DNA of 64,000 nucleotides, from IMG/VR virus record IMGVR_UViG_3300044645_002754, positions 1 to 64,000 of that record; one strand, given 5' to 3'. Under the pieces are notes generated by a model. The model had not been told where the DNA came from. It did no database searches and worked only from the letters and a program-made list of their open reading frames with translations. A program made the position numbers and the translations under genes. The stretch's first letter is position 1. Every line of letters starts with the position of its first letter. Below are positions 25,317 to 35,030 of the stretch, piece after piece. The DNA is from a virus.

Positions 25317-28300
25317 TGCCTGAAGGTCCACCGCTCCTTCCCTCAGACAAGTACCTCGCCCAGATGCTCGGCCTCACCGAGGACGAGTACCGCTACTTCA
25401 TGGCGGAGGTCCGGGCCAACGCCAGAGAACAACCCGCTCCTGCGGTGGAGGCCGGCCTCGAAACCCTGGTCACCATTGCTCTGGTGGCCACGCTGATCTC
25501 CATCGGCCTGACCATCGCCGCCAGCTTCTTCAAGCCCAAGCCAGCCGAACCCCCGCGCCTCGCCTCGCGCAACCTCCAAGGCGACACGGTCAACAACATC
25601 CGCCGCTACGCCCCGCGCTACGGCTTCGACGCCCAGCAGGACATCATCCAGCTCGGCGACACGATCCCCCTTGTCTACGCAAGGCGCCAACTGATCAATG
25701 GCACCTACTACGGCGGCATCCGCGTCAACCTGACCCTGCTCTGGTCCCAGCTCTGGAGCCTCGGTGGCAGCCAGCTCCTGCGTGCCATCTTCCTGCTGGC
25801 CGAGGGCGAGGTCGAAAGCATCGACACCAACGGCTTCGCCATCGGCAACAACTCCATTGGCAGCTACGACCTCGCCAACAACGCTGCCAACCAGTCCGGC
25901 TCCCGGATCACGATCTACTTCCGCCCCAACGGCGGCCGCATCCAATCCACCGACCGCATCGCCGGCCGCAGCGCCCTGGCCGACCCCGCCAACGCTGTCA
26001 ACTCCGGCGGCCTGGACGTCTACCAGCTGCGCTCCATCAACGGCGACTACGAATCCGACTTCTCCTACGCCACCAAACCCAGCACCCAGACGACGTTTGG
26101 CCTGTACAGCCCCATCGGCAATAACCTCGGGCTGCGCATCAACCCCCAAGTCCGCCCCAAAGTCCAAGCCCAGCTCAAAAAGAAGAACGATCAAGGCGAC
26201 GCCCTGGTCGTCTGCGTCCTCGACATCACGGCCGACACCCTGCGCCAAAAGCAGAACGCCTTCTTCTCCAGCCGCAGTGGCCTGATCTCCGGTTCCGTCT
26301 CAACGATTGGCGCCACCTGCACCTACCGTCTCGACGCGAGCTCGGACGCCAGCACAACCTTCAGCGCATCCGCGGGCGGCGAAACCCACGACGAGAAATG
26401 CGCTGACGTCGCCGCCACCGTTTCCGGCCGCCAGCGCACCTGGGACGACGCCATCACCGTCGGTGACATGTACCGGATCGGATCGGCCCTCGCGATCTGC
26501 ACTGCCCGCAACCCCTCCGACGACGTCTTCAACAGCGACGCCGACTTCCTGCCCCTCGGGGGCGGCACCAGCATCGAAGCCACCTTCACAGTGGTCCGCG
26601 CCGGCCAATCCGACTTCACCACAACCGCCGACATCACCGCCGACGGCAAATCCGGAGTCGCCCGCAAGACGGCCACCAACGGCAGCCACCTCTTCCGCGT
26701 CGCCCTCGGTGACGTCTCCACGATGCGAGCCTGCCGCATCCTCGAGATCGGCATCCGCTCCGGCCTCGGGGTCCGCATCAGCGGCCTCTGCAACTTCCGC
26801 GACACCCTCACCTACACCGAGACCGACGGCAAAGCCTGTTACAACAAACAGGGCAGCACCATCAGCAGCGGCAACGTCCTCCAGGTCCAGCAGTACGCCA
26901 GCGGCTCGATGTCCTCCTCGGAGGAGCGCTACAGCTTCTTCCGCCTCTACTACCGCGAGTCCGGCACCAGCAACGAATTCACGATGCTCCCCCAGTGCTT
27001 CGGGGTCCGCAGCATCACCCAGCAGAGCGTCTTCAACTACCTGCGCATCCAAATGCCGCAGAACAAGCGCTGGGAATTCCGCTTCGAACCCCTGAGCGGC
27101 TGGGAAATCCGCAACAACATCGCTGTCGGCAACCTCGAAGTCCTCGACAGCCGCATCTCCACTGTCCGCACTGTCGACGACGGCAACGGCGTCTACATCA
27201 GCTTCAACGGCGAACAAGTCATCCGCTCCATCGAAACCTTCAAGCTCACCTGCGTCGAGCGCACCACCTCGATGGGTATGTCCTTCGCGGACGAAAACAG
27301 CTACGTCGATGCCTGGGGCAAACTCGCCGAGACCTTCATCTACGAAGAAGTCGTCAGCAGCGCAGGCAGCAACGCCGAGCACGAGATCGTCTACGTCAAC
27401 GAGATCGCCGAAAACCCCGTCGTCCCCACCTACGACAACCTGGCCATCGTCGGCATCAACGCCCGCTCCTCCGTGGAGTGGCAGAACTTCAGCCAGTTCT
27501 CTGCCTACGTCACCGGTGGCCTCAAGGTCCGCCGCCTCACCGAGAACGACACCCTCGGCTGCTCCCACCTCTTCCCCGACATCCTGCGGGACCTGCTCCT
27601 CTCCACCCGCTACGGCTCAGGCGACTCGATCACTGAGGACCAAATTGACACCGACGCCTTCCGCTACGCCGCCCAGTGGTGCGAGCAGCGCGGCTACTAC
27701 TTCGACGGCGCCTTGGTCGGCCGCCAAAACCTGAGGGTCTGGGCCGCCGACGTCGCCGCCTACAGCCTCCTCGAATTCACGATCAAGGACGGCAAGTTCT
27801 CCCTGAGCCCCGCGCTGCGCTTCCCCTCCGAGGGCGCTGTCCCAATCAGGGCCCTGTTCACCGCGGGCAACATCGTCGAGAACACCTTCCGCCTGGAGTA
27901 CATGGACGAGGCGGACCGCCTCCCCATCCAAGCCTCCATCAAATGGAGGGAAGAACGCGCCAGCAACGACCCCACCAACCCCGGCCTCTTCCCCACCGAG
28001 CGCGAATTCCTGATCCGCGAAGCCTCAGGCTCCGCTACCGACACCATCGAGTCCTACGACCTCTCGGACTCTGTCACCAACAAGGCCCAGGCCATCGACT
28101 TCGGCAAGTACGTCCTGCGCATGCGCCGGGTGATCACGCACTCGGTCAAATTCCAGACCACCCCCGATGGCATCACCGCCGGCCTGGCCCCGGGTGATTT
28201 CATCCGCGTGGCGATGGACGTCACCCACTACGACGAGTTCAACAACGGCATCGTCACCTCGGATGGCGTGCTGGTGAGCACCACACCCCTGGCCGACGGT

Positions 28301-28570
28301 CCTCACGACGTGATCGCCTGGAGCCGGGGCTCAACCCCGCCCCAAGACACCCAGCTCATCGTCAACAACGGCTTTGCTAGCCCCAAAAACATCATCTTTG
28401 CCGTCAAGCGGATCGACCGCCAGGTCCGTACCTACAAAGTGGAATCGATCAGCCTCACCGAGAACGGCGCCATCGACATCGAAGCCGTCCACTTCCCGAC
28501 CGAAGCAAACGGCACTCTTAGCCTGACTAAGGACTGGGACGACCCCGCGGCCTGGGTCATAAGCGAATGA
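25316..28570 (+). CDS. Tail tip / central fibre protein, J-like
   Basis: A 1084-residue protein following the NlpC/P60 gene, matching the lambda K-I-J order. N-terminal region has one hydrophobic span (VTIALVATLISIGLTIAASF, about residues 45-64), then GDTIPLVYARRQLINGTYYG as in phage tip attachment proteins. Middle and C-terminal parts are beta-rich. It probably forms the hub that carries fibres and senses the receptor. ATG 25316 is chosen; GTG 25313 is adjacent. Confidence 0.85.
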   Translation: MPEGPPLLPSDKYLAQMLGLTEDEYRYFMAEVRANAREQPAPAVEAGLETLVTIALVATLISIGLTIAASFFKPKPAEPPRLASRNLQGDTVNNIRRYAPRYGFDAQQDIIQLGDTIPLVYARRQLINGTYYGGIRVNLTLLWSQLWSLGGSQLLRAIFLLAEGEVESIDTNGFAIGNNSIGSYDLANNAANQSGSRITIYFRPNGGRIQSTDRIAGRSALADPANAVNSGGLDVYQLRSINGDYESDFSYATKPSTQTTFGLYSPIGNNLGLRINPQVRPKVQAQLKKKNDQGDALVVCVLDITADTLRQKQNAFFSSRSGLISGSVSTIGATCTYRLDASSDASTTFSASAGGETHDEKCADVAATVSGRQRTWDDAITVGDMYRIGSALAICTARNPSDDVFNSDADFLPLGGGTSIEATFTVVRAGQSDFTTTADITADGKSGVARKTATNGSHLFRVALGDVSTMRACRILEIGIRSGLGVRISGLCNFRDTLTYTETDGKACYNKQGSTISSGNVLQVQQYASGSMSSSEERYSFFRLYYRESGTSNEFTMLPQCFGVRSITQQSVFNYLRIQMPQNKRWEFRFEPLSGWEIRNNIAVGNLEVLDSRISTVRTVDDGNGVYISFNGEQVIRSIETFKLTCVERTTSMGMSFADENSYVDAWGKLAETFIYEEVVSSAGSNAEHEIVYVNEIAENPVVPTYDNLAIVGINARSSVEWQNFSQFSAYVTGGLKVRRLTENDTLGCSHLFPDILRDLLLSTRYGSGDSITEDQIDTDAFRYAAQWCEQRGYYFDGALVGRQNLRVWAADVAAYSLLEFTIKDGKFSLSPALRFPSEGAVPIRALFTAGNIVENTFRLEYMDEADRLPIQASIKWREERASNDPTNPGLFPTEREFLIREASGSATDTIESYDLSDSVTNKAQAIDFGKYVLRMRRVITHSVKFQTTPDGITAGLAPGDFIRVAMDVTHYDEFNNGIVTSDGVLVSTTPLADGPHDVIAWSRGSTPPQDTQLIVNNGFASPKNIIFAVKRIDRQVRTYKVESISLTENGAIDIEAVHFPTEANGTLSLTKDWDDPAAWVISE

Positions 28571-28959
28571 CCGTAGCTTTCCCCGCACTGCGCCCAAGCA
28601 ACCGCACCTACCAAGCGGGCCAATTCCCGGTGTCTGTGGTCACGGCCCAAAGCGGAGTCACCGTCCGCCGGCTCTACGCCAACAAGCGCAGCCGCTCCAG
28701 CCTCGATCTCGACTTCAGCAACATCAGCGATAGCGACGCCGCGGCGATCTTGGCCTGCTACGAACAGGCCCGTGGCACCTTCGACGACCTCACCCTTCCC
28801 GAAGAAGTCACCGCAGGAGCACAAAACGACCTCGCAGTCCTCTTGCGCGAGACCGGCTCCGGCCTGCGCTGGTATTTCAGCGAAGCCCCCAGCATCGAGA
28901 GCGCATTCAACGGCCGCAGTTCCGTGCGAGTGCGTCTCGAAGCCACTCGTAATCTGTAA
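28567..28959 (+). CDS. Tail-tip associated protein (130 aa)
   Basis: A 130-residue protein following the J-like gene and overlapping its stop. The pattern AFPALRPSNRTYQAGQFPV near the N-terminus and YFSEAPSIESAFNGRSSVRV near the end are seen in phage tail proteins of marine phages. The fold seems beta-rich. Exact role unknown. Confidence 0.6.
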   Translation: MTVAFPALRPSNRTYQAGQFPVSVVTAQSGVTVRRLYANKRSRSSLDLDFSNISDSDAAAILACYEQARGTFDDLTLPEEVTAGAQNDLAVLLRETGSGLRWYFSEAPSIESAFNGRSSVRVRLEATRNL

Positions 28960-28976
28960 TCACAAGGTCAACGGCA

Positions 28977-29372
28977 ATGGCAGTCCTTACCGCTTCCTAT
29001 GCAGAGCTGCGTTGGAACGGGCAGCGCGTAGCCAAAGTCCGTGACCTCAGCCTGGACATCACCAAAGACGCCCTCGAAACCACCAGCCTCGGGGACCAAG
29101 ACCGCACCTATGTCGAGGGTGTGCGCGGCACCTCCGGCAGCGGCACCGTGCTCTACGACAACCAGGACGGTGGCACCGTCAACCTGCTGAACACCATCTT
29201 CACCACCAAGACCAACCTCGACGCCCTGACCCTGTCGCTCAACACCACGCAAGGCATCCAATTCGAGGCCCCCGTTGTCCTGACAAGCGTCGGCGCCCAG
29301 ATCTCGACGGGCGAAGTGATCAGCTGCAGCATCCAGTTCCAACTGAGCGGCACCGTTAGCGGGAGGTTCTAA
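28977..29372 (+). CDS. Tail tube-like protein (second copy type)
   Basis: A 131-residue protein resembling small phage tail tube domains (TP901-1 type): VRDLSLDITKDALETTSLGD, then GSGTVLYDN, and a C-terminal EVISCSIQFQLSGTVSG. The genome already encodes a larger tube protein at 16458, so this may build a tip ring instead of the main tube. It starts at ATG 28977; its stop overlaps the next start. Confidence 0.65.
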   Translation: MAVLTASYAELRWNGQRVAKVRDLSLDITKDALETTSLGDQDRTYVEGVRGTSGSGTVLYDNQDGGTVNLLNTIFTTKTNLDALTLSLNTTQGIQFEAPVVLTSVGAQISTGEVISCSIQFQLSGTVSGRF

Positions 29373-30478
29373 TGCCCCTACTTGGACAAGGTGGCAGCCT
29401 CAAGCTCCGGCGCGGCTGGCCTGACGCAAGTGTGCTGAGCCCCAGCGGCGTCAACATCACCAACCGCAGCATCCTGCTGCGCAACCAAGCATTCTGGACC
29501 GGCGACGCCATCCGCATCGTCTGCGAGCCCGGCATCCCCTTCGACACCAACAACGACACCTACGCCGACTGCCCCGATGGCCACGGTGTCTACTACGGCA
29601 GCAACTGGGCTCTCGGTCCCAACCGCACCCACCTGACGAGCCCGACCTCGGCTTTCTACGCCGCCGGCAACCCGCAGTTCTACGCCCGCACCGCCTCCAC
29701 CGGTTTCACCCAGGCCCTGAGCGTCTACATGCACCGCGACCAACTGGATCGCGTCAGCTTCTACAGCACCGAGGCCGCTGCCATCAACGGCGCCATGGCG
29801 GATCGCCTCGTCTTTAAGGACGTGGATTTCGGCGCCATGATCGTCGCCGCCGACGGCAGCCCGGACTACCAAAACGCCCTGCTGGACTGCGCCGGCGACA
29901 TCGGTGACTATCGCTTCTCCGACATTGAGGAGGAAGTCAGCCTGACCTCGATCTGCGACATGGCCCCAAGCTTCGCCCAGGCATACCCAGGCTCCGAGGA
30001 CTACGACAACGCCGAGGTCCTACCCGCCAACAGCGCCGAAGGCCGCCCCTGGAAAATCCAAGCCTGGCTGCGCGACTGGACCCTGAACCTCAGCGGTCCC
30101 GAGGTCGACACCACAGCCGTCGGCGAAAAGTTCGGCGACGCCGTCAAAGCCATCGTCACCGGCGGAGGCAGCCTGGACTTCATCATCGAGCGCACCTACC
30201 GCAGCGGCTACGAAGACCCCACCGGCCTGATGCGCCTGCTTCTCCTCGTACAGAACGGCTGCAAGGCAGAAGCAAAGTTTTACTTGGTTGAGAACAGAAC
30301 TGGCACTGCAGCGAACAACACTTGCACTCCAGAGCAACGCCTTGCAGGAGATCTCTACTACCAGTGCGACATTCTGATCACCTCCTCGGCCATCAACACG
30401 AGGGCGGAAGACATGATCGCCGGCTCCGCTGACTTCGTCACAACAGGCCCAATCGCCCTCAAGATGGGCGCTGCATAG
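29372..30478 (+). CDS. Tail protein of unknown role (368 aa)
   Basis: A 368-residue protein with many aromatic and acidic residues, found between the tube-like and fibre genes. Segments such as FWTGDAIRIVCEPGIPF and LLDCAGDIGDYRFSDIEEEV point to a folded beta protein, probably part of the tip or base of the fibre. It is followed by a short promoter-like gap. GC falls near the 3' end (30270-30330). No family assigned. Confidence 0.6.
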   Translation: MPLLGQGGSLKLRRGWPDASVLSPSGVNITNRSILLRNQAFWTGDAIRIVCEPGIPFDTNNDTYADCPDGHGVYYGSNWALGPNRTHLTSPTSAFYAAGNPQFYARTASTGFTQALSVYMHRDQLDRVSFYSTEAAAINGAMADRLVFKDVDFGAMIVAADGSPDYQNALLDCAGDIGDYRFSDIEEEVSLTSICDMAPSFAQAYPGSEDYDNAEVLPANSAEGRPWKIQAWLRDWTLNLSGPEVDTTAVGEKFGDAVKAIVTGGGSLDFIIERTYRSGYEDPTGLMRLLLLVQNGCKAEAKFYLVENRTGTAANNTCTPEQRLAGDLYYQCDILITSSAINTRAEDMIAGSADFVTTGPIALKMGAA

Positions 30479-30484
30479 CGGCGA

Positions 30485-30504
30485 TAGATTGCGCTTAGCG
30501 TATA
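30485..30504 (+). promoter_or_regulatory. Promoter-like gap before the large fibre gene
   Basis: TAGATT followed by G (30485-30490, preceded by GGCGA) lies 26 bp before GTG 30517. A second possible box TATAAG follows at 30501 inside the palindrome-like GCTTAGCGTATAAGC. The GCGTATA heptamer is shared with sites at 17646-18327. Confidence 0.35.
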
Positions 30505-30516
30505 AGCCGATCTCGC

Positions 30517-33500
30517 GTGGCCCAACTGACGAAGGCTGGTGCCTCGGGTGCCCTTGATGACATCAATGCGACGCAGTCCCAGTTCCGCGGACAAATGGGC
30601 GTCGTGGTTGACGCTCTCAAGCAAGTCATCGGCAACGCAAATATCGATGCAGCATCTGCAAGCGCCAGTTTTCTCAACTACCGCTACGTCCTTTACGTCA
30701 ACCCAATAACAGGCTCAGACGATTACGCCAGCGGCAACTACAACGCAAATACATCACCCCCAATCGTCAACCAGCAGCTGACCTGCGGTTACACAGCCCT
30801 ACGCCCGTTCAAAACCCTCAACCGAGCCCTCGCCGAGGCCGCCCGCCTCTCCATCCAGCTCGGCAGCAGCAACGACGATTACGACCGCGTTGTTGTCCAC
30901 TGCTCGGTCGGTGAGCACATCATCGACAACGCTGTCGCAGACACGGTGGTCGCCGCCTGGAGCGACGGCACCCCGAGCGCGGCCCAGCTCCGCTCCTTCA
31001 ACAAGTCCAGCAAGGCTGGCCTGATCCTGCCCCGCGGCGTCTCGATCATCGGCGAGGACCTGCGCAAGACCGTCATCCGCCCGGCCTTCGTCCCCGCCTC
31101 CAACGGCAACGCCTCAACCGGGCGCAGCGCCATCTTCCGGATCACGGGCGGATCGTTCTTCTTCAACTTCACCTTCAAGGACAACCTCAGCACAGCCAGC
31201 AGCCACCACCTGCTGAGCTGCTTCGAGTTCTGCAACGCGACCGACCTCCAGGAGTACTACGACAAGATCGAGACCGCCTTTGGCCTGAACACAACGGCCT
31301 CGGAGATCCGCCCCGGCGAGACCGAGATCGTGGCCCCTGCCCCTGCCGGCACCCCCACCAACGCCACCGACACGACCGTCGGCTCGTCGCCCTACGTCTT
31401 CAACTGCTCGGTCCGCTCCGACTACGGCCTCTGCGGCATCTACGCCGACGGCAACGAAGTCACCGGCCTCCAATCCCTGGTCTGCGCCCAGTTCACCAAC
31501 GTCTCCCTCCAAAAAGACCTGAGCGCCTGGGAGCTGTACTCCGGTGGCAACTGGGTCTCGATCTCGACCTACAGCGAATACATCAACGCGGACATCAACA
31601 ACATCCGCCTGAAGGTCTCCGGCAACTTCGACCCCCAGACCGGCACCTACGCCACTGACTACCGCAGCTTTGCCTTCAAGGCCATCCGAGGCGCCTTCAT
31701 CCAGGAGGTCTCGAACTTCGTCATCGGCGATGCCGTCCACCACTGGAGCTCCAGCGGCGGCGAGATCTCGATGAACAACAGCAACAGCTCGTTCGGCCAC
31801 TACGCGCTGTTGTCCGACAACTTCCGTGGCTGTGGCACCGGCTCCGGCTCCCTCCCCCAGGACAGCGGCTTCGCCACCCGCGCCGTGCGTCGCCCCCTCC
31901 AAATCAAGACCGACGGCACCAACCTTCGCCAGATCACCCTGGGCACCCTGTCGAGCAACGCTTACGTCTCTGCGAGCGGCTACATCGAGCTCAGCTCGAA
32001 CATCGACATCGCCGCCCTGCTGACCTCCGAGGGCTACAGCCTCAAGGAAGACCATTACATCTGGATCGAGAACCTGAACCGCGAGGTCGGCCCTGGCTAC
32101 ATCCCCGGCAACATCCCCGGCTCCACGGCGGTCAACGTCCGCGCTCAGCTCGCCGCCACGCCGTTCAACAGCGCGACACCCAACCGCATCTACGTCAAGG
32201 CCAACGGCAACAACAACATCTCCACGATCACCAACACCGAGCTCGCGGGCAACCGCGTCTTCCTGCGCCGCATCGTCGACACCCGCTCCGCCGAAGAACG
32301 CGAATACGCCCTGATCATCAGCAACAGCAACCTCACCAGCAGCCGCCGGCCAGTCGGAAACTTCGTTTTCCGCGTCGACGGCGCTGGTTCAGTGGCCAAC
32401 CAGCTCGACCCCACCAACGGTGCCAACGAGGTCTTCATCATCAGCGACGTCGAGACCACCACAGTCAGCGCCCCCATCGCCAGCACCAACTACTACAAGG
32501 TGACGCTGCGCCCAGGTGATTCTGCCTCCAGCTTCACCGCAAACACCTACTACCGCCCAGCTGACCCGGTCGTCCAAAACAACCGAGTACGCAAGCGCAA
32601 ATCCAGCGGATCCGACGCCTCATTTGACAGCAGCAACTGGGTCGACGCAGCCGTCCTGCTCCCCGACGCCCGCGGCATCGAACTCAGCCGGGGAAACATC
32701 GCTCCCCAAATCATCCTCGACAAGGACGTCAGCAACGACCCCACCAGCACCACGCTTGGGATCACCTTCGCCACTGACTCCGATTACCTGGCCCAACTGC
32801 GCAGCAGCGCCGACTTCATTGCGATCGGCCTGCTGATGTCCAAGCTGGGCTACAGCAACACGGACACGGGATACGAGCAGGCCAGCATGGCCTCCAAGAT
32901 CCTCGAACCGCAAACCAGCTCGTCTACCCGGGACTGGAACCCAGCGGATGCAGCCTCGCCCGCTCCGAACGGCAAGCTCACCGCCAAAGCAGCCTGGCCC
33001 ACGGCCTTCAACCGCCCGAGCCTGGTCCGTGCCTTCGGCCAAGCCTTCGAGTGGGTGGGCTACGGCAACTACACCAAAGCCATCCCCCGCTACCAATTCA
33101 CGACGCTCAGCGACCAGTTGCGCATCGACGCGCTGAGCATGAGCGTCCGCGGTGGCCGGGTCTACAACACCGGTTTCACCGAGGACGGCCTGCTTGTCCA
33201 AGGTGACCAGATCCGCGACCTTTCTACCGGCCGTGATCTCTCGACCGACTCCGTCGGCCTGGGTGGGCTGAACGGCGACCAGTTCATCCCCACGTATTTC
33301 AACAGCAACATCACCATCGGTGGCACCCTCAACGTCCAAGGGGCCACGACGCTCGGCGGCAGCCTTGCCGTAACCGGTCAAGTCACCCAGATGACCTTTG
33401 CCTCAGGTGTTCTGCCTGACGCAAGCACAACCCAGAGAGGCATCATCGAGATCGCCACCGCAGACGAGGTCAAAGCCTTCGTCTCGGACACCCTCGCGGT

Positions 33501-34419
33501 TACCCCCGCCACCTTGATCCAGGCTCTGGGCGACGCCATCAAGAGCGTGGTCAATCTGCGCCTGAGCCTTTCCAGCAGCAGTGCTGTACCGAGCGCGAAC
33601 CAAGCAAACTCGACCTCGCTCTACGTCCATCCCTACAACGGCAACGAGCTCGCGCTCTACAACAGCAGCCTGCAGCGTTGGTACGTGCTCAAGTTCAGCG
33701 GCGTCCAAACCTTCAGTCTGAGCCCAGCCAACACCCCCAACCAGAACTACGACGTCTACCTGTACAACTCAGGAACGATCCTCAACCCTGTGCTGGCCAT
33801 TGACTTCGCAGCCTGGAGTGGGGACACCACGCCTCCGGCCCGTACCACGCAAGACGGGGTTATCTGCAAGAACAACAACGCGGAGCGTCGTCTCGTCGGT
33901 GTGCTGCGCACCACTTCTGCGGGTACAAGCACCATCGATCTCGGTGGGACCATCGCTGCGGCCAACAGCGCCAGTTTCCCCCGCATCTATCTCTCGAACC
34001 TGTACAACACGTATGACGCAAGGGCCGTCTACTTCTTCGGCTCCAGCTGGAACGTGACGCAGTGGCCCGCTTGGAGCGTGGTCCCGACCTCGGTCTACGC
34101 CACCAACCCACGCATCAGCTGGGTGCAGGCAAGCGACACTCTCGCAACGGCGTTCCTGGACATCTACAACAATCCGGGAGCCGCTGGGAACGCAGCAGGC
34201 GCAGTTTGTTATGTCGCTCCAGGCATTGATAGCACTTCGGGCCCCCCTGATGACGCCTTCTACGGCGAAGTGCAGTCCGACAACAGCACTGCAGGTTCCC
34301 AGTGGATGCGCGCACTATCAGCGGGCAAACACGACCTCTACTACTTGTACAAGCAAAGCGGTGCGTCCGTGATCAACGAGCACCCTGCTCACGGAATGAT
34401 CGTCTCTGTCAAGGTGTAA
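30517..34419 (+). CDS. Large tail fibre / structural protein (1300 aa)
   Basis: A 1300-residue protein. Its N-terminus (GALDDINATQSQFRGQMGVV; YRYVLYVNPITGSDDYASGN) is of the kind seen in large cyanophage structural fibres, followed by a long beta-helix-like region rich in Asn, Ser and Gly. Near residue 930-960 there is a repeat fibre segment (NSNITIGGTLNVQGATTLGG) that precedes a C-terminal domain of ~330 residues. It probably binds the host surface. Start GTG 30517 with no other good candidate. Confidence 0.8.
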   Translation: MAQLTKAGASGALDDINATQSQFRGQMGVVVDALKQVIGNANIDAASASASFLNYRYVLYVNPITGSDDYASGNYNANTSPPIVNQQLTCGYTALRPFKTLNRALAEAARLSIQLGSSNDDYDRVVVHCSVGEHIIDNAVADTVVAAWSDGTPSAAQLRSFNKSSKAGLILPRGVSIIGEDLRKTVIRPAFVPASNGNASTGRSAIFRITGGSFFFNFTFKDNLSTASSHHLLSCFEFCNATDLQEYYDKIETAFGLNTTASEIRPGETEIVAPAPAGTPTNATDTTVGSSPYVFNCSVRSDYGLCGIYADGNEVTGLQSLVCAQFTNVSLQKDLSAWELYSGGNWVSISTYSEYINADINNIRLKVSGNFDPQTGTYATDYRSFAFKAIRGAFIQEVSNFVIGDAVHHWSSSGGEISMNNSNSSFGHYALLSDNFRGCGTGSGSLPQDSGFATRAVRRPLQIKTDGTNLRQITLGTLSSNAYVSASGYIELSSNIDIAALLTSEGYSLKEDHYIWIENLNREVGPGYIPGNIPGSTAVNVRAQLAATPFNSATPNRIYVKANGNNNISTITNTELAGNRVFLRRIVDTRSAEEREYALIISNSNLTSSRRPVGNFVFRVDGAGSVANQLDPTNGANEVFIISDVETTTVSAPIASTNYYKVTLRPGDSASSFTANTYYRPADPVVQNNRVRKRKSSGSDASFDSSNWVDAAVLLPDARGIELSRGNIAPQIILDKDVSNDPTSTTLGITFATDSDYLAQLRSSADFIAIGLLMSKLGYSNTDTGYEQASMASKILEPQTSSSTRDWNPADAASPAPNGKLTAKAAWPTAFNRPSLVRAFGQAFEWVGYGNYTKAIPRYQFTTLSDQLRIDALSMSVRGGRVYNTGFTEDGLLVQGDQIRDLSTGRDLSTDSVGLGGLNGDQFIPTYFNSNITIGGTLNVQGATTLGGSLAVTGQVTQMTFASGVLPDASTTQRGIIEIATADEVKAFVSDTLAVTPATLIQALGDAIKSVVNLRLSLSSSSAVPSANQANSTSLYVHPYNGNELALYNSSLQRWYVLKFSGVQTFSLSPANTPNQNYDVYLYNSGTILNPVLAIDFAAWSGDTTPPARTTQDGVICKNNNAERRLVGVLRTTSAGTSTIDLGGTIAAANSASFPRIYLSNLYNTYDARAVYFFGSSWNVTQWPAWSVVPTSVYATNPRISWVQASDTLATAFLDIYNNPGAAGNAAGAVCYVAPGIDSTSGPPDDAFYGEVQSDNSTAGSQWMRALSAGKHDLYYLYKQSGASVINEHPAHGMIVSVKV

Positions 34420-34421
34420 CC

Positions 34422-34619
34422 ATGGCCAAAGCCAAGCTCAAAATCACCACCGCCCAATGGGCAGGGCCTGACCAGTCACTGGTCCGCCTGACCTTCAGCG
34501 ATGGCACCACCTTCGCCACCTACCCCGAGGACGGCAGCCCTGACATCTACGCCGACGTCCTTCTGCGTGAATGGCTCGCCGCCGGCAACGAAATAGCGCC
34601 TGCACCCGAGGCTCCATAG
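34422..34619 (+). CDS. Small fibre-associated protein (65 aa)
   Basis: A 65-residue protein just after the large fibre. It reads as a small beta domain ending in EWLAAGNEIAPAPEAP, which resembles the ends of the proteins at 40339 and 41675 (an AEGN or AQGG turn followed by a Pro/Glu tail). All three follow a fibre gene, so they may be fibre chaperones or caps. Function is inferred from position. Confidence 0.6.
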   Translation: MAKAKLKITTAQWAGPDQSLVRLTFSDGTTFATYPEDGSPDIYADVLLREWLAAGNEIAPAPEAP

Positions 34620-34623
34620 CCTT

Positions 34624-34649
34624 GAAGTAGCCCGGAATCGGGCCTCTTC
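34624..34649 (+). terminator. Hairpin, possible weak terminator
   Basis: GAAG and GCCCG pair with CGGGC and CTTC around a GAAT tetraloop, giving roughly ten pairs with one small internal bulge. No run of Ts follows, so termination would be weak. It sits in the gap between two fibre-associated genes. Confidence 0.35.
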
Positions 34650-34662
34650 GCCTGCATAGGCC

Positions 34663-34971
34663 ATGTCACTTCAGATCCGCCTCAAGAACAGCGGCGTCCA
34701 GGGCAAAGAGCCCCTCGCCGCCGACCTCGCGTACTCCGAGCTCGCCATCAACTGGAACGCGGCGGAGCCCTTCCTCGCGATCAAGGACAGCAACAACGTA
34801 ATCCGCCGCATCGCCGGGGTTCGCATCGGGAACACTGCTCCAGCGACCCCGAGCCCGGGCGAATTCTGGATCGACACGAGCACGACGGTTTACAGCAGCC
34901 CTGTCTTCCGCGCCTACGTCGACAACACCATCGGGTGGCTAACGCTCAACACCGACGACGGCACGTTCTGA
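34663..34971 (+). CDS. Tail fibre N-terminal-type domain protein (102 aa)
   Basis: A 102-residue protein with the pattern LQIRLKNSGVQGKEPLAADL, then YSELAINWN, which is the small domain found at the base of many phage receptor-binding proteins (major tropism determinant N-terminal type). GEFWIDTST follows. Similar copies begin the fibres at 35031, 43636 and the small protein at 45154. It may be a stand-alone adapter on which fibres assemble. Confidence 0.7.
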   Translation: MSLQIRLKNSGVQGKEPLAADLAYSELAINWNAAEPFLAIKDSNNVIRRIAGVRIGNTAPATPSPGEFWIDTSTTVYSSPVFRAYVDNTIGWLTLNTDDGTF

Positions 34972-34988
34972 GCGCTTTCCCCCCTCCA

Positions 34989-34994
34989 TAACTT
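34989..34994 (+). promoter_or_regulatory. Candidate -10 box before fibre 35031
   Basis: TAACTT followed by G, preceded by CCTCCA, lies 36 bp before the TTG start at 35031. TTCTGA lies 17 bp upstream as a possible weak -35 element, the best spacing of this group. Confidence 0.4.
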
Positions 34995-35030
34995 GGGATG
35001 TAACGCTCATCCCCTCGGGGAGTTAAGAGC

